Shown here: positions 46,463 through 54,954 of the stretch, one piece after another
Layout of the letters: each line of letters opens with the position of its first letter
How positions within the stretch are numbered: the stretch's first letter is position 1
Assembly (NCBI RefSeq): GCF_947498825.1
Contig: NZ_CANMLV010000024.1
Coordinates: 17,519-81,518 of the forward strand
Length of the DNA: 64,000 bases
DNA from: an uncultured Cedecea sp.
GTDB lineage: Bacteria > Pseudomonadota > Gammaproteobacteria > Enterobacterales > Enterobacteriaceae
Direction: 5' to 3'
Notes under the pieces: generated by a model
Seen by the model: only the letters and a program-made list of their open reading frames with translations
Database searches by the model: none
Told to the model about the DNA's origin: nothing
Translations under genes and position numbers: made by a program

Positions 46463-46740
46463 CAGATATTCTCCCCCTTCAGACAGGATATCGATAAGCT
46501 GATTAATCCGTTCCTGCGAAGTGCCGTCATCTTCCAGCTGTTCTGCGTGATTAAATCCGTAAGATTTACCGATACCGCGACTTTCTTCCCTGGGGAATGT
46601 TTACCAAAGCCTTCTTTGTCGTTGTATTCGGTACTGTAATAGTCGCCATGATTACCCGGCATACCTTTAAAGAAGTTATACAGCCTGGAAAGCCGCTCTT
46701 TGGTCTGGCTGAATTTCTCGCTAAGAGCTCTATCACCACC
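46442..46740 (-). pseudogene. Fragment of an alpha-L-fucosidase-like (GH29) gene, frameshifted
   Basis: Two adjoining frames together read like the middle of a GH29 enzyme: RLYNFFKGMPGNHGDYYSTEY ... EGFGKHSP in one frame, then RGIGKSYGFNHAEQLEDD and INQLIDILSEGGEYLLTV in the next. The pattern SYGFNHAE followed by a (V/I)DI(V/L)S(K/E)GGxxLL segment is that of family GH29, but this match is from memory and over a short stretch. No start and no N-terminal part remain, so it is non-functional debris. Confidence 0.45.
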
Positions 46741-46754
46741 TCAGAGACAATCAG

Positions 46755-46970
46755 TGACGGCTGATAGTTTTGTACCCTGGGGGGCAAGGCTATCAATTGA
46801 GTGCTCTTGGCCTGGTGAGCAATGTGGTTGTATTACTGAACAGGCTTGACATGCAGGAGGTGCTGCCACATCTTCACCTGTCGGGCGAAATACCTGAGGA
46901 GGAACATCTGGCAAGTTTATTCCCACTGATACATGGTCATATAAATATGCCAGACCCTCAAGCCTCGTAG
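46755..46970 (+). pseudogene. Fragment of a Tn3-family transposase C-terminus
   Basis: The plus-strand frame reads QLSALGLVSNVVVLLNRLDM, then QEVLPHLHLSG, HLASLFPLIHGHINM. This matches the Tn3 TnpA C-terminal pattern (LxALGLVxNxVVLWN, MxxAL, LSPLxHxHIN) closely, though the tryptophan and serine of the motif are replaced and only about 60 residues survive. The overlapping minus-strand frame is a shadow. No terminal repeats were found. Confidence 0.55.
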
Positions 46971-46996
46971 CACAGGGCACAGTCAGATTAAGTTAT

Positions 46997-47012
46997 ATTA
47001 ACCCTCACTAAA
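46997..47012 (+). promoter_or_regulatory. Phage T3-type promoter core-like sequence
   Basis: ATTAACCCTCACTAAA is identical to the 16-base core of the bacteriophage T3 RNA polymerase promoter. The following bases are AATAAG instead of the GGG start region, so activity is doubtful. It may be chance or a relic of a T7-like phage or plasmid. Confidence 0.3.
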
Positions 47013-47160
47013 AATAAGCAGACAGCGTGAGGTTGCTAATCATCCGATACCGGGTTTCCCCCACTGTCGTTCAGTTCATCATTGTATAAAGCACCCTTAT
47101 GGCGTGATTTTCCATAATGACGACGACAAAACATTCTTGCGCCCGGGAGGTATTTTCCGG

Positions 47161-47310
47161 TTATTTTAATTTTTTAACCTTGCTCTCTTCCATTCCACCC
47201 TGTTTGACTTCCATTTCATAGAATATTGCATGACTGTTCCCGTTCCGACAGTCGGTTGCTTTGGCGTTTATATTTGGCTCAGGCATTTTTATACGTCGGG
47301 TGTTAAGCAT
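47161..47310 (-). CDS. Possible 49-residue hypothetical protein or gene remnant
   Basis: A frame from ATG 47310 reads MLNTRRIKMPEPNINAKA, then TDCRNGNSHAIFYEMEVKQ and a lysine-rich end KVKKLK. Its composition looks coded (balanced residues, not low complexity), but there is no good ribosome site and I recognise no family. It could equally be the tail of a degraded gene in this debris region. Confidence 0.25.
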   Translation of the reverse strand: MLNTRRIKMPEPNINAKATDCRNGNSHAIFYEMEVKQGGMEESKVKKLK

Positions 47311-47883
47311 TAAAGTTCAGTGCTTATGAGGTGTTTTTTATTCGATCTGCCTCCCATAAATCAGCTAGTGAGACAATATATCCAATACGGATGCGTTATT
47401 TAAAAACAAAACCTGTAACATTTAATCAATAAATTGTTGTGTTAATGTTTATTTAGCATTTCATTCTTGTTATTAAGCCTTTTTGTAGTGAATGAATCCA
47501 GATTATGGCCAGGGTTGTAGTGATTATTATCTGTATTTATCAAGTGAGTGGGGTTATATTCCATTTATTATTGGCGTGGCGATTTAAAGTTCTGTTTTCA
47601 TATTGAAATAAATTAGATTCGACTTTTCATACGCATAAAAAGCGTATTATCAGTTAATTAACACAACCGATACAATGATATTGATTTTAATCAAAAATCA
47701 TTTAAATCAATATTTTATATTATATTTAAGATAGAATTGATCACCATTTCCGATCAATAAATTGACACTAATAGATTTAAACTATCGTGATTACGCTTTT
47801 TGAACGTTTTAATCGATTTTACGCAATGCGACTATTCTGATTAAATCTGTCCAACAAAACATTACAAGGCTCAGGGGGGAAAC

Positions 47884-48204
47884 ATGAATGACCGACAAAT
47901 TATCGATGACAGATTAAATATGTTAATGAGTAGTTACTTCAAATCTAAACGCCTTGAGCGTGGGTTAACTGGAAAACAAATGGGTAAATTGTTATGTGTC
48001 AGTCAACAACAAATTTCCCGCTATGAACGCGGTGAAACAGTTATCCCACTCAGTTTTATGGTGTTTTTTTTAAATTCGTATGCGTTTAATTTAAATGACT
48101 TCTTTGATTATATTTCTAATGGTATTGCTGCGCGTTATAATTTGGAAGTGGATGATGATTATCCATGTTTAAATACGGGACTGCCACCATACGCACGTAT
48201 GTAA
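47884..48204 (+). CDS. MrpJ-like helix-turn-helix (XRE) fimbrial-operon regulator
   Basis: A 106-residue DNA-binding protein. Residues about 18-75 form an XRE helix-turn-helix, KRLERGLTGKQMGKLLCVSQQQISRYERGETVIPL. The recognition-helix text QQQISRYERG is the conserved core of MrpJ and its paralogues, which in Proteus repress flagellar genes while fimbriae are made. The ATG follows a strong AGGGGGG. In the Proteus mrp operon mrpJ is the last gene; here the regulator is first, 507 bases before the major-subunit gene, so it may also control its own operon. Confidence 0.8.
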   Translation: MNDRQIIDDRLNMLMSSYFKSKRLERGLTGKQMGKLLCVSQQQISRYERGETVIPLSFMVFFLNSYAFNLNDFFDYISNGIAARYNLEVDDDYPCLNTGLPPYARM

Positions 48205-48711
48205 TTATTTTTTTAATAAAAAAATAAAAATCGGAAAAATAATGTGCACTGACTTAGTGCTTGATGACTCACAAATAAATATAACTACCGTTGTCGTAGC
48301 CTTATTGGTCTTTGGTTGTTTAAAATTAAAAAATACGGGGTAACACCTGGTATGATGTGCTTTTGCGATGAAGTAATTTAGTTATGATGATTTTTTAAGT
48401 GTCTTTCGGACGGGGCGTTTTATTGTCTTTTAAAAAGAAAATGACTGATTGTCGATATTTTTAATCTGAATTATTAATGCGTGAACATAAAAATTAACTT
48501 GGTTGAGGCTGAATGTTAACTGATAACATTTTCAGAGGGGGTGTCATTGCTCTGAATTTTGTTAGTAAAGAAATAAAGGACTTAAATTGTCAGGGATGAT
48601 GGTTTTATTCATGATGTAACTTTGTATTATCAACAGAAAATGAAATTTACACCGATGGTTTTATAATCTGTGTATGGTTTCTATTTATCTTTTACTAGTA
48701 AGGAAAAATAA
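48205..48711. other. Regulatory gap between the MrpJ-like gene and the major fimbrial subunit
   Basis: AT-rich, without a coding frame. It carries a small hairpin GCACT/AGTGC (48246-48260) and presumably the main fimbrial promoter. I looked for paired inverted repeats marking a phase-variable promoter and saw none that are convincing; no site-specific recombinase gene is nearby. Confidence 0.5.
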
Positions 48712-49263
48712 ATGAAATTCACTAAATTAGCAATGGCAACTTTATTTGCTGCATCTGTTGTTCCATTCAGCTCAATGGCGGAAAACACTGGTGTTGTCAA
48801 CTTTAAAGGAACAGTTGTCAACTCGCCTTGTAACATCGCGCAGTCCTCACTGAATCAAACTGTCGATTTTGGTCAACTATCCCGTAAAGCACTGGAAAGT
48901 GGTAACAGTGCAGAAGAAAAATTCAACATTGAATTTACCGGTTGTGACTTTGATAACTATTTTACAGATGGGGACGGTAATGCGGTTGCTGTGAACACAA
49001 TGGAACTCGTGTTCACAGGCCAAAACTATGCAGATGCAGCTAACACTATGCTGGCAACCTCAACAGGTAATACGAACAACCTGGGTATTATGATTGACGG
49101 TTTTGAATTCGGAACGGCAAAAGATGTTTTATCCAGAATTGAAAATAGAGTTGGCGACAATACATTAACTTTTACAGCAGTAGCTAAAGCTGTTGATGCA
49201 AACGAATCTGTTGTTGAAGGTACATTCTCGGCAATCTCTAACTTCCGTATTACTTACCAGTAA
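48712..49263 (+). CDS. Major fimbrial subunit (MrpA-like pilin)
   Basis: A 183-residue structural pilin with a signal peptide cleaved after SSMA near residue 23. The mature part starts ENTGVVNFKGTVVNSPCNI; the two cysteines (SPC and TGC) form the pilin disulfide, and the protein ends in the conserved beta-zipper sequence FRITYQ with penultimate tyrosine. FKGTVVNSPCNIAQ is very like MrpA-class pilins. The ATG follows AAGGA. A GC-containing hairpin after the gene (49307) probably favours pilin mRNA over downstream genes. Confidence 0.9.
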   Translation: MKFTKLAMATLFAASVVPFSSMAENTGVVNFKGTVVNSPCNIAQSSLNQTVDFGQLSRKALESGNSAEEKFNIEFTGCDFDNYFTDGDGNAVAVNTMELVFTGQNYADAANTMLATSTGNTNNLGIMIDGFEFGTAKDVLSRIENRVGDNTLTFTAVAKAVDANESVVEGTFSAISNFRITYQ

Positions 49264-49306
49264 GCCGGTAAATTGACTGTCAGTCAAGCCTGTCGGTCTA
49301 TGTAAC

Positions 49307-49346
49307 TAACGAAGAGGACTCGGATTTTATTACCGCCTCTTCGTTA
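49307..49346 (+). terminator. Attenuator-like stem-loop after the major pilin gene
   Basis: Perfect 11-bp stem TAACGAAGAGG / CCTCTTCGTTA with an 18-base loop and no T run. Its position 44 bases after the pilin stop suits partial termination or 3' protection of the pilin message. Confidence 0.6.
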
Positions 49347-49471
49347 CTATCAATTGCTAACACGTGTTTTTATTTAACAATCTCTACGACTATCTTCAGA
49401 CAGAGTCTGTCAACAGTCGAAGCCAGCGGATAAGGCAGATGATCCTATTTACGTCTGTAAGGAAGAAACGA

Positions 49472-50050
49472 GTGACTGTTTATAAAAGTATTGGTTTACA
49501 AATGACAGGGAGTCTCTTTTTGCTTGTTTTGAGCATAACGGCTGCTTTAGCTGCAAAAGAGGTTGGCATGCGTAATGAAGGGGTCACTCAACTTGTGGGT
49601 AGTGTGATTTCAACCCCTTGCTCAATTGTGATGAAGGATCGCTATCAAGCGGTCGACTTTTCATCTTTAACAATGCCGATGTTATCAGCTGTGGTCGAGC
49701 GTGAAAAACGTATTCGACCATTTGAAATTGAATTACGTGATTGTGGCAATGTTTATAACGTAATCGATAGCAAAACATGGATGATACGTTTTGACGGTCA
49801 AAATGCTAACGATATCAACGCTTTTATTTTACAAGGTCCTTCCCAAGGTTTAGGGGTCTCCGTTCTTGATAACACAAAAAATATGTTGATACCAGGGGAA
49901 ACCTATCCCCTGTTTGACAGTGTATTACGTCAAGGTAAATCTGGGGAAACTCTTTTTTTACGTTATTTTTTACAACTGGAGTTGACAGGAAAACCTTTAG
50001 AAGCAGGAAGTTATCGGGGACTCGTTCGTTTTTTTATTGATTATCAATAA
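49472..50050 (+). CDS. Minor fimbrial subunit (MrpB-like)
   Basis: A 192-residue pilin-fold protein. I chose GTG at 49472, eight bases after AAGGA, because it places the hydrophobic signal (GSLFLLVLSITAALA) about residues 14-27; the frame is open further upstream without a better site. The mature part has the STPC...RDC disulfide pair and ends in RFFIDYQ, the donor-strand exchange pattern. Position directly before the usher agrees with MrpB, which is thought to terminate or anchor the fibre. Confidence 0.8.
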   Translation: MTVYKSIGLQMTGSLFLLVLSITAALAAKEVGMRNEGVTQLVGSVISTPCSIVMKDRYQAVDFSSLTMPMLSAVVEREKRIRPFEIELRDCGNVYNVIDSKTWMIRFDGQNANDINAFILQGPSQGLGVSVLDNTKNMLIPGETYPLFDSVLRQGKSGETLFLRYFLQLELTGKPLEAGSYRGLVRFFIDYQ

Positions 50051-50124
50051 AGCACAGAGATGTCTCTTCAATTATCTCATTGAGGTCGTTTTCCTTTCTT
50101 GGTGTCTTTGGGACGGTACAGTAC

Positions 50125-52656
50125 ATGATATTCAAACTTAGCAAAGTAAAGCAGGCTATTTTACTGGCAATGAGCGTCAGCTCATACTCTGTGTATTCTT
50201 CAGAATTCAATACGGATGTGCTGGACGCGGAAGATATACAAAATATTGATATGAGTCGATTTTCCGTTGCCGGTTATGTACCGCCCGGACACTATGTTTT
50301 GACTGTCTTTGTCAACGGGCAGCGTTTGGGTTTGCCACGCGATATTAACATCTCTGAACAACATTCCCGGCAACATGCTGAAGCTCAGGCGATCTGCATT
50401 CCGGCTAATTTACTTGATCTTCTTGGACTGAAAGACTCCGCAAAACAAAAAGTAACGACCTATTATAGTGAGGGAAAGTGTCTTGACCTTTCCGCACTGA
50501 AGGGGGTGACAACAACCGTCGAATTGTCTGCATTATCACTCAAAATCACTATTCCGCAGTTATGGATGGAATACCGTGATCCTAACTGGATACCGCCGGC
50601 CTTGTGGGAGGAAGGGGCCAATGGTGCATTTGTAGATTACAATGCCAATGCGTCTGTCACCGAGGAAAACAGAGGCAGTAAACGGACGTATTTATCAACC
50701 AACGGAACCGCAGGGGTTAACCTCGGTGCCTGGCGTTTTCGTGGGGACTATAACGCAAACTATCAAAAACAATATGGTGGCAGTCATTCACAAGAAACGA
50801 GTAATTTCGATTTCAGTCGCCTGTATGCTTTTACTTCATTAAAGAAACTGGCTTCTGTTTTAACCCTTGGAGAAAACTATTTCTATTCGGATGTGTTTGA
50901 ATCATGGCAGTACACGGGTATTTCATTAGAAACTGACGATAACATGTCACCGCCAAAATTAGTTGGCTATGCCCCTGAAATTATTGGTGTGGCAAATACG
51001 AATGCAACGGTTATTGTGCGTAGCCAGGATCGCGTTATTTTAGAAACCACTGTTCCACCCGGTCCTTTTCGTATAGATACGTTAGACAGCGGTACGCGTG
51101 GGATATTAGATGTTACGGTTCGTGAAGAAAACGGCGAAGAGAAAAAATTCAGTATCAATACGGCATCACTTCCTTATTTAACCCGACCGGGACGCCTTGT
51201 TTATAAGTTGGTCGCCGGTAAAACTCGCTATAACTGGCACAAGTTAACAGGCAATCCGGTAATGGGTGGCGAATTTTCGTATGGTTTATCGAACGCTTGG
51301 TCACTGTATGGTGGGTCACAACTGTCGGGAAATTACCAAACCGCAGCCATCGGTATTGGTCGGGATTTGTTTGCATTTGGTGCGTTGTCATTTGATTTGA
51401 CACAGTCATTCGCGCATTTATCCAGTGAAATGTTGCAGGGACGTTCATATCGCCTGAATTATGCAAAATCATTTAATGATTTGCGCACAGATATTACTTT
51501 TGCCGGGTATCGGTTTGCGGATAAAGAATACCGCACATTAAACCAATTTATGGATCAAGATCGTACAGGTAATGTGGGGCGTGCGCCAAAAGAAAACTAT
51601 CAAATTTATTTGAATAAGTACTTTGATAAATTCAGTGTATCACTGAATTATCAGTACAGTACCTATTGGCAAGATAAACCACAGACTCAATATGGTTTAT
51701 ATGCCAGCACCAATATTAGTATTCCGGGTTTATCCCAGCAAGATGCCAATATTTCAATATCGGCGACACGAACAGAGCGTAACAATAAATATAAAGATGA
51801 TGCAATTAACCTGTATTTATCCGTGCCTCTATATAGTGGGCACAATGTGACGTTCTCAGAATTATATTCACGATCGCGCGGTAATGCCCAATACAACCAC
51901 AGTGTCGGTTATAGCGGCTATAGCGACAGGGATAACTACAGTTTGAATGTGGGGTATAACCATGGACAAAATATGGACAGCCAGTCCAGTATCAGCGGGT
52001 ACTATTCGCGCAATCTTTCTATGGCTAAATTATCTGCTAACGCCAGTTATGTTCCGCAGCAATACCGTAGTTTTGGTGCAGCTATTAACAGTGGTATCAC
52101 GGCAACTGCAGAAGGTGTTGCCTTACATCAGTCAGCACATGGTGGTACTCGTTTAATGATTGAAACACCAGGCGTCAGCAATGTTCCCTTGGATAGCGGT
52201 GTGATCAAAACAAACCGATTTGGGCTTGCTGTAATTCCTAATGTCAATAGTTATCGTAAGTCGACGGCATCTATTAATACCAGTCAACTCCCTGAGAATT
52301 TAGAGACGCTGGAATCAACGACCGATATAACCTTAACAAAAGGAGCCATTGGCTACCGTACTTTATCGGTCATGAAAGGGGACAAACTCTTTGCCATTTT
52401 AACATTGAGTAATGGCAAACCCCCTCCTTTTGGTGCCAGTGTGCGTAATGGCGATGAGCGCGAATTGGGTATTGTCGGCGAAGACGGTGTGACATGGTTA
52501 GTCGGAATTGCACCAAAAGAAAAGATATTTATTTATTGGGCTGGTAAGAAGCAATGCGAAGCCCTACTGCCTGAAGAATTAAAGTCTTCATCTGGCATGT
52601 TATTGTTGCCTTGCAGTACGCCTAATAAAGTTGCAAATGTACCGTTGGTAAAATAA
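50125..52656 (+). CDS. Fimbrial outer-membrane usher (MrpC-like)
   Basis: An 843-residue FimD/PapC-family usher that receives chaperone-subunit complexes and threads the fibre through its 24-strand barrel. From the ATG at 50125 it has a signal peptide, an N-terminal domain starting SEFNTDVLDAEDIQNIDMSRF with VPPGHYVLTVFVNGQR, the barrel, a plug near PGPFRIDTLDSGTRGILDVTVRE, and C-terminal domains beginning about residue 650 with a late cysteine pair (KQCEALL and LLPCSTP). All usher landmarks are intact. Confidence 0.92.
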   Translation: MIFKLSKVKQAILLAMSVSSYSVYSSEFNTDVLDAEDIQNIDMSRFSVAGYVPPGHYVLTVFVNGQRLGLPRDINISEQHSRQHAEAQAICIPANLLDLLGLKDSAKQKVTTYYSEGKCLDLSALKGVTTTVELSALSLKITIPQLWMEYRDPNWIPPALWEEGANGAFVDYNANASVTEENRGSKRTYLSTNGTAGVNLGAWRFRGDYNANYQKQYGGSHSQETSNFDFSRLYAFTSLKKLASVLTLGENYFYSDVFESWQYTGISLETDDNMSPPKLVGYAPEIIGVANTNATVIVRSQDRVILETTVPPGPFRIDTLDSGTRGILDVTVREENGEEKKFSINTASLPYLTRPGRLVYKLVAGKTRYNWHKLTGNPVMGGEFSYGLSNAWSLYGGSQLSGNYQTAAIGIGRDLFAFGALSFDLTQSFAHLSSEMLQGRSYRLNYAKSFNDLRTDITFAGYRFADKEYRTLNQFMDQDRTGNVGRAPKENYQIYLNKYFDKFSVSLNYQYSTYWQDKPQTQYGLYASTNISIPGLSQQDANISISATRTERNNKYKDDAINLYLSVPLYSGHNVTFSELYSRSRGNAQYNHSVGYSGYSDRDNYSLNVGYNHGQNMDSQSSISGYYSRNLSMAKLSANASYVPQQYRSFGAAINSGITATAEGVALHQSAHGGTRLMIETPGVSNVPLDSGVIKTNRFGLAVIPNVNSYRKSTASINTSQLPENLETLESTTDITLTKGAIGYRTLSVMKGDKLFAILTLSNGKPPPFGASVRNGDERELGIVGEDGVTWLVGIAPKEKIFIYWAGKKQCEALLPEELKSSSGMLLLPCSTPNKVANVPLVK

Positions 52657-52684
52657 CCATTTAATCAGTTTCATGAGGTCAATT

Positions 52685-53419
52685 ATGTTTAATTTAGGTC
52701 AAGACTTATGTCGCACACTTGTTGCTATTACTGTATTAACCTCAGCTGTCAATGCTTATAGCGCGGTTACATTAGACAGAACACGTATTGTTTTTCCTGG
52801 GACAGAAAAATCGATTAATGTCACCATTTCTAACGATAACCCCGAAGAAGCTTATTTAGCACAAAGTTGGATCGAAGACTTGCAGGGCAATAAGTTAACG
52901 AAAGGAGCGATCCTGGCAACCCCGCCGTTACAGCGGGTTGAGCCGAATAGCACCAGTTTAGTGCGTTTAAGTACGACCCCTGAATTGGGTAAGTTACCCC
53001 AAGATCGAGAATCTGTCTTTTACTTCAATCTGCGTGAAGTGCCGCCAAAATCCGTCGATGGAAATACCTTACAAATTGCTCTGCAATCGCGAGTCAAATT
53101 GTTTTATCGACCAGCTGGCATTTTGCCTGAGTCGGAGACTAAGTGGGCGCATAAAGTAACATTAACTAAAACGGCGAAAGGTTATCGTATCAATAATACG
53201 ACCCCGTTTAATTTGACGGTGATTGGGCTAGGGAATAGTAAAGCTAATTCTGAACAAAAAGCTTTTGACGTTGTGATGGTGCCACCAAAATCAATTCATG
53301 AGGTCGCCTCTCCGGTATTGTCCACACCTTATTTAACTTATATCAATGATTATGGCGGTAAGCCAACACTGGCATTTCGTTGCCAGGGTGGCACTTGCAC
53401 GGTAACGGGCGAACAGTAA
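52685..53419 (+). CDS. Periplasmic fimbrial chaperone (MrpD-like)
   Basis: A 244-residue PapD-family chaperone. The ATG at 52685 is preferred to one at 52673 because GAGG lies seven bases before it. A signal peptide ends near AYSA; the mature part begins VTLDRTRIVFPGTEKSINVTISN with the conserved arginine, and the F1-G1 region and FYFNLREVPPKS motif are typical. KLFYRPAGI marks the second immunoglobulin-like domain. Two cysteines near the C-terminus (FRCQGGTCTV) match PapD-like chaperones of this subgroup. Confidence 0.92.
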   Translation: MFNLGQDLCRTLVAITVLTSAVNAYSAVTLDRTRIVFPGTEKSINVTISNDNPEEAYLAQSWIEDLQGNKLTKGAILATPPLQRVEPNSTSLVRLSTTPELGKLPQDRESVFYFNLREVPPKSVDGNTLQIALQSRVKLFYRPAGILPESETKWAHKVTLTKTAKGYRINNTTPFNLTVIGLGNSKANSEQKAFDVVMVPPKSIHEVASPVLSTPYLTYINDYGGKPTLAFRCQGGTCTVTGEQ

Positions 53420-53449
53420 TTGACAGGCGTATTCCTCAACGGGGAAAGG

Positions 53450-53881
53450 ATGATGAGTAAACAAACAGACTTTATAGAATCAGCATGGTTTAAAGCGACA
53501 TTGTTCCTTGTTGGCTGTGTATTTAGTCAACTTGTCATGGCGACAAGCCCTGTTGCGAATACACCGGTGAATCAATCGGATTATGAATTGCTGCATCAGG
53601 GTAGAATAGAGGTGAGCGCGGTATTATTTAATGCACCTTGTAATTTATCTTTTAATAAAGCGCTGACCTTGACAGAGTGCGGAGCAGGAAAGGATTACCA
53701 GGACATGAATCTGCATGATTCCCCGCCCAAAACGCCTGTCACTGTCCGATTTTATAATGCGCAGCATCGGTTATCTTCTGTGTCTTATCCTCTTTCATTA
53801 TTAAATGGTAGTAACCCAATTCATATTCCCTTGGTGATGGAAGGGAGTCGTACATTACGTTTAGAGGTGAGCTATGAATAA
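53450..53881 (+). CDS. Fimbrial minor component (MrpE-like)
   Basis: A 143-residue exported protein with a hydrophobic signal near residues 17-33 (WFKATLFLVGCVFSQLVMA). It is shorter than a pilin and lacks the usual pilin ending, closing in LRLEVSYE. APCNLSFNKALTLTEC gives a probable disulfide. Position between chaperone and minor pilins matches MrpE, required for P. mirabilis fimbriae. There are adjacent ATGs at 53450 and 53453, both close to GGGGAAAGG. It overlaps the next gene by eight bases. Confidence 0.7.
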   Translation: MMSKQTDFIESAWFKATLFLVGCVFSQLVMATSPVANTPVNQSDYELLHQGRIEVSAVLFNAPCNLSFNKALTLTECGAGKDYQDMNLHDSPPKTPVTVRFYNAQHRLSSVSYPLSLLNGSNPIHIPLVMEGSRTLRLEVSYE

Positions 53882-54407
53882 GGTTACGAGATTTTTTTGG
53901 CTTTTTCCTGCCGCTCTTTTAGGCTGGCAGTCTCAAGTATTGGCTGCCAATTTCTTAGATATTGAATTTAGCGGTGAACTTATCGGTAGCTCGTGCACCG
54001 TTGCCACAGAGTCAATGAATAAAAATATCACGATATATAACTTACGCAGGCAATTTATTAATGAGAATGAAAAGAGCGATGTCACCCCTTTTACCATTGC
54101 TATTGATAAGTGCAGTGATATAGATTTACAAAAAAGCATCAAAATAACATGGAAAAACAATGAATTAGTTAGTGTTGGTGGGGTGGATTTTTTAACAACC
54201 TCTGGTGAAAGCGGCGTCCTGTTAGGACTGGTCGATAAGGATGGAAACCCCATTATCTGGAATGAGCCGATGACCATCGGTAATGTCACTGTTGTCGAGG
54301 GTTTACAACAGTTTGATTTTGGTGTTTTTGTCCGCAAACCCGCGACAGGTGAGGCCAGAATCGGTGATTTTTCAGGTATCGCGACTTTCAATGTGGAGTA
54401 TGAATAG
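53874..54407 (+). CDS. Minor fimbrial subunit (MrpF-like)
   Basis: A 177-residue pilin-like protein with signal peptide cleaved after VLA near residue 24. The mature start NFLDIEFSGELIGSSCTVA shows the N-terminal donor strand and first cysteine; the partner cysteine is in IDKCSDID, and the protein ends FNVEYE. It is likely a tip or adaptor subunit. The ATG overlaps the upstream gene and the stop shares one base with the next start. Confidence 0.82.
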   Translation: MNKVTRFFWLFPAALLGWQSQVLAANFLDIEFSGELIGSSCTVATESMNKNITIYNLRRQFINENEKSDVTPFTIAIDKCSDIDLQKSIKITWKNNELVSVGGVDFLTTSGESGVLLGLVDKDGNPIIWNEPMTIGNVTVVEGLQQFDFGVFVRKPATGEARIGDFSGIATFNVEYE

Positions 54408-54940
54408 TGAAAATACTCAATAAGATGAAGAAACCTCTCGGGTTATTTTTGTTGTTTGCCTCATTAGAGAGTCATGCTGACGTTTTCATTGAGGTCACCG
54501 CCACAATGGTCTCTCCTGCTTGCAATATTCGCAGTGAAAATAGTGAATCACCGCTGAAAATTGGTTTTGGTACCCTTAATCCTGAAAATCTCAACACAAC
54601 CTCGTCGGCGAAGGATTTTTCGATTTACATCTCAGGCTGTGATTTCAGCAAGGCGTTAGCAATAGTGTTGAATCCAAAAGGAGGAAGTACTTTGTTATAT
54701 AACGGGAAAAATATACTGGCAACCAGTACCGACGGGCTTGGTATTGATTTTAAAGAAGTTACAGGCGGAACCGTTCGGGCATTGGAAGTGAGCAAAAAGC
54801 AACGTATTTACCCGGAGCAGGTTGATGCAACCCTCTATCGCATGGATTTACAAGCGCAATTAGTTAGCGCAGAGCCTGTCAATCAACTGGAACTGGGGAA
54901 GTTTACTTCAATAGTCACCTTTTCTGTGACGTATAACTAG
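54407..54940 (+). CDS. Minor fimbrial subunit (MrpG-like)
   Basis: A 177-residue pilin-like protein. It starts with GTG sharing one base with the upstream stop; an ATG at 54425 is an alternative. A signal peptide (LGLFLLFASLESHA) is followed by FIEVTATMVSPACNIRSENS, the disulfide partner in SGCDFSKA, and a C-terminus TFSVTYN with the conserved penultimate tyrosine. Likely a tip-fibrillum adaptor next to the adhesin. Confidence 0.82.
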   Translation: MKILNKMKKPLGLFLLFASLESHADVFIEVTATMVSPACNIRSENSESPLKIGFGTLNPENLNTTSSAKDFSIYISGCDFSKALAIVLNPKGGSTLLYNGKNILATSTDGLGIDFKEVTGGTVRALEVSKKQRIYPEQVDATLYRMDLQAQLVSAEPVNQLELGKFTSIVTFSVTYN

Positions 54941-54954
54941 TAGGGTATTTTATC

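Larger units (their letters stand above)
46971..47883. other. Intergenic region ahead of the fimbrial operon
   Basis: Contains a T3-promoter-like core (46997-47012), a possible 49-codon minus-strand frame (47161-47310), and from about 47330 to 47883 a strongly AT-rich leader for the MrpJ-type regulator gene. In that leader, ATTGATC and GATCAAT (47736-47758) form a 7-bp inverted repeat with 9-base spacing, a possible operator. No invertible-element repeats or recombinase gene were recognised. Confidence 0.5.

Noticed and set aside
46741..46980. Minus-strand frame reading INLPDVPPQVFRPTGEDVAAPPAC...
   Set aside because: It is the shadow of the plus-strand Tn3-transposase fragment, which matches a known protein pattern much better.
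47336..48711. Invertible promoter like that of the Proteus mrp operon
   Set aside because: No paired inverted repeats of suitable length and no recombinase gene were seen, so phase inversion cannot be supported.
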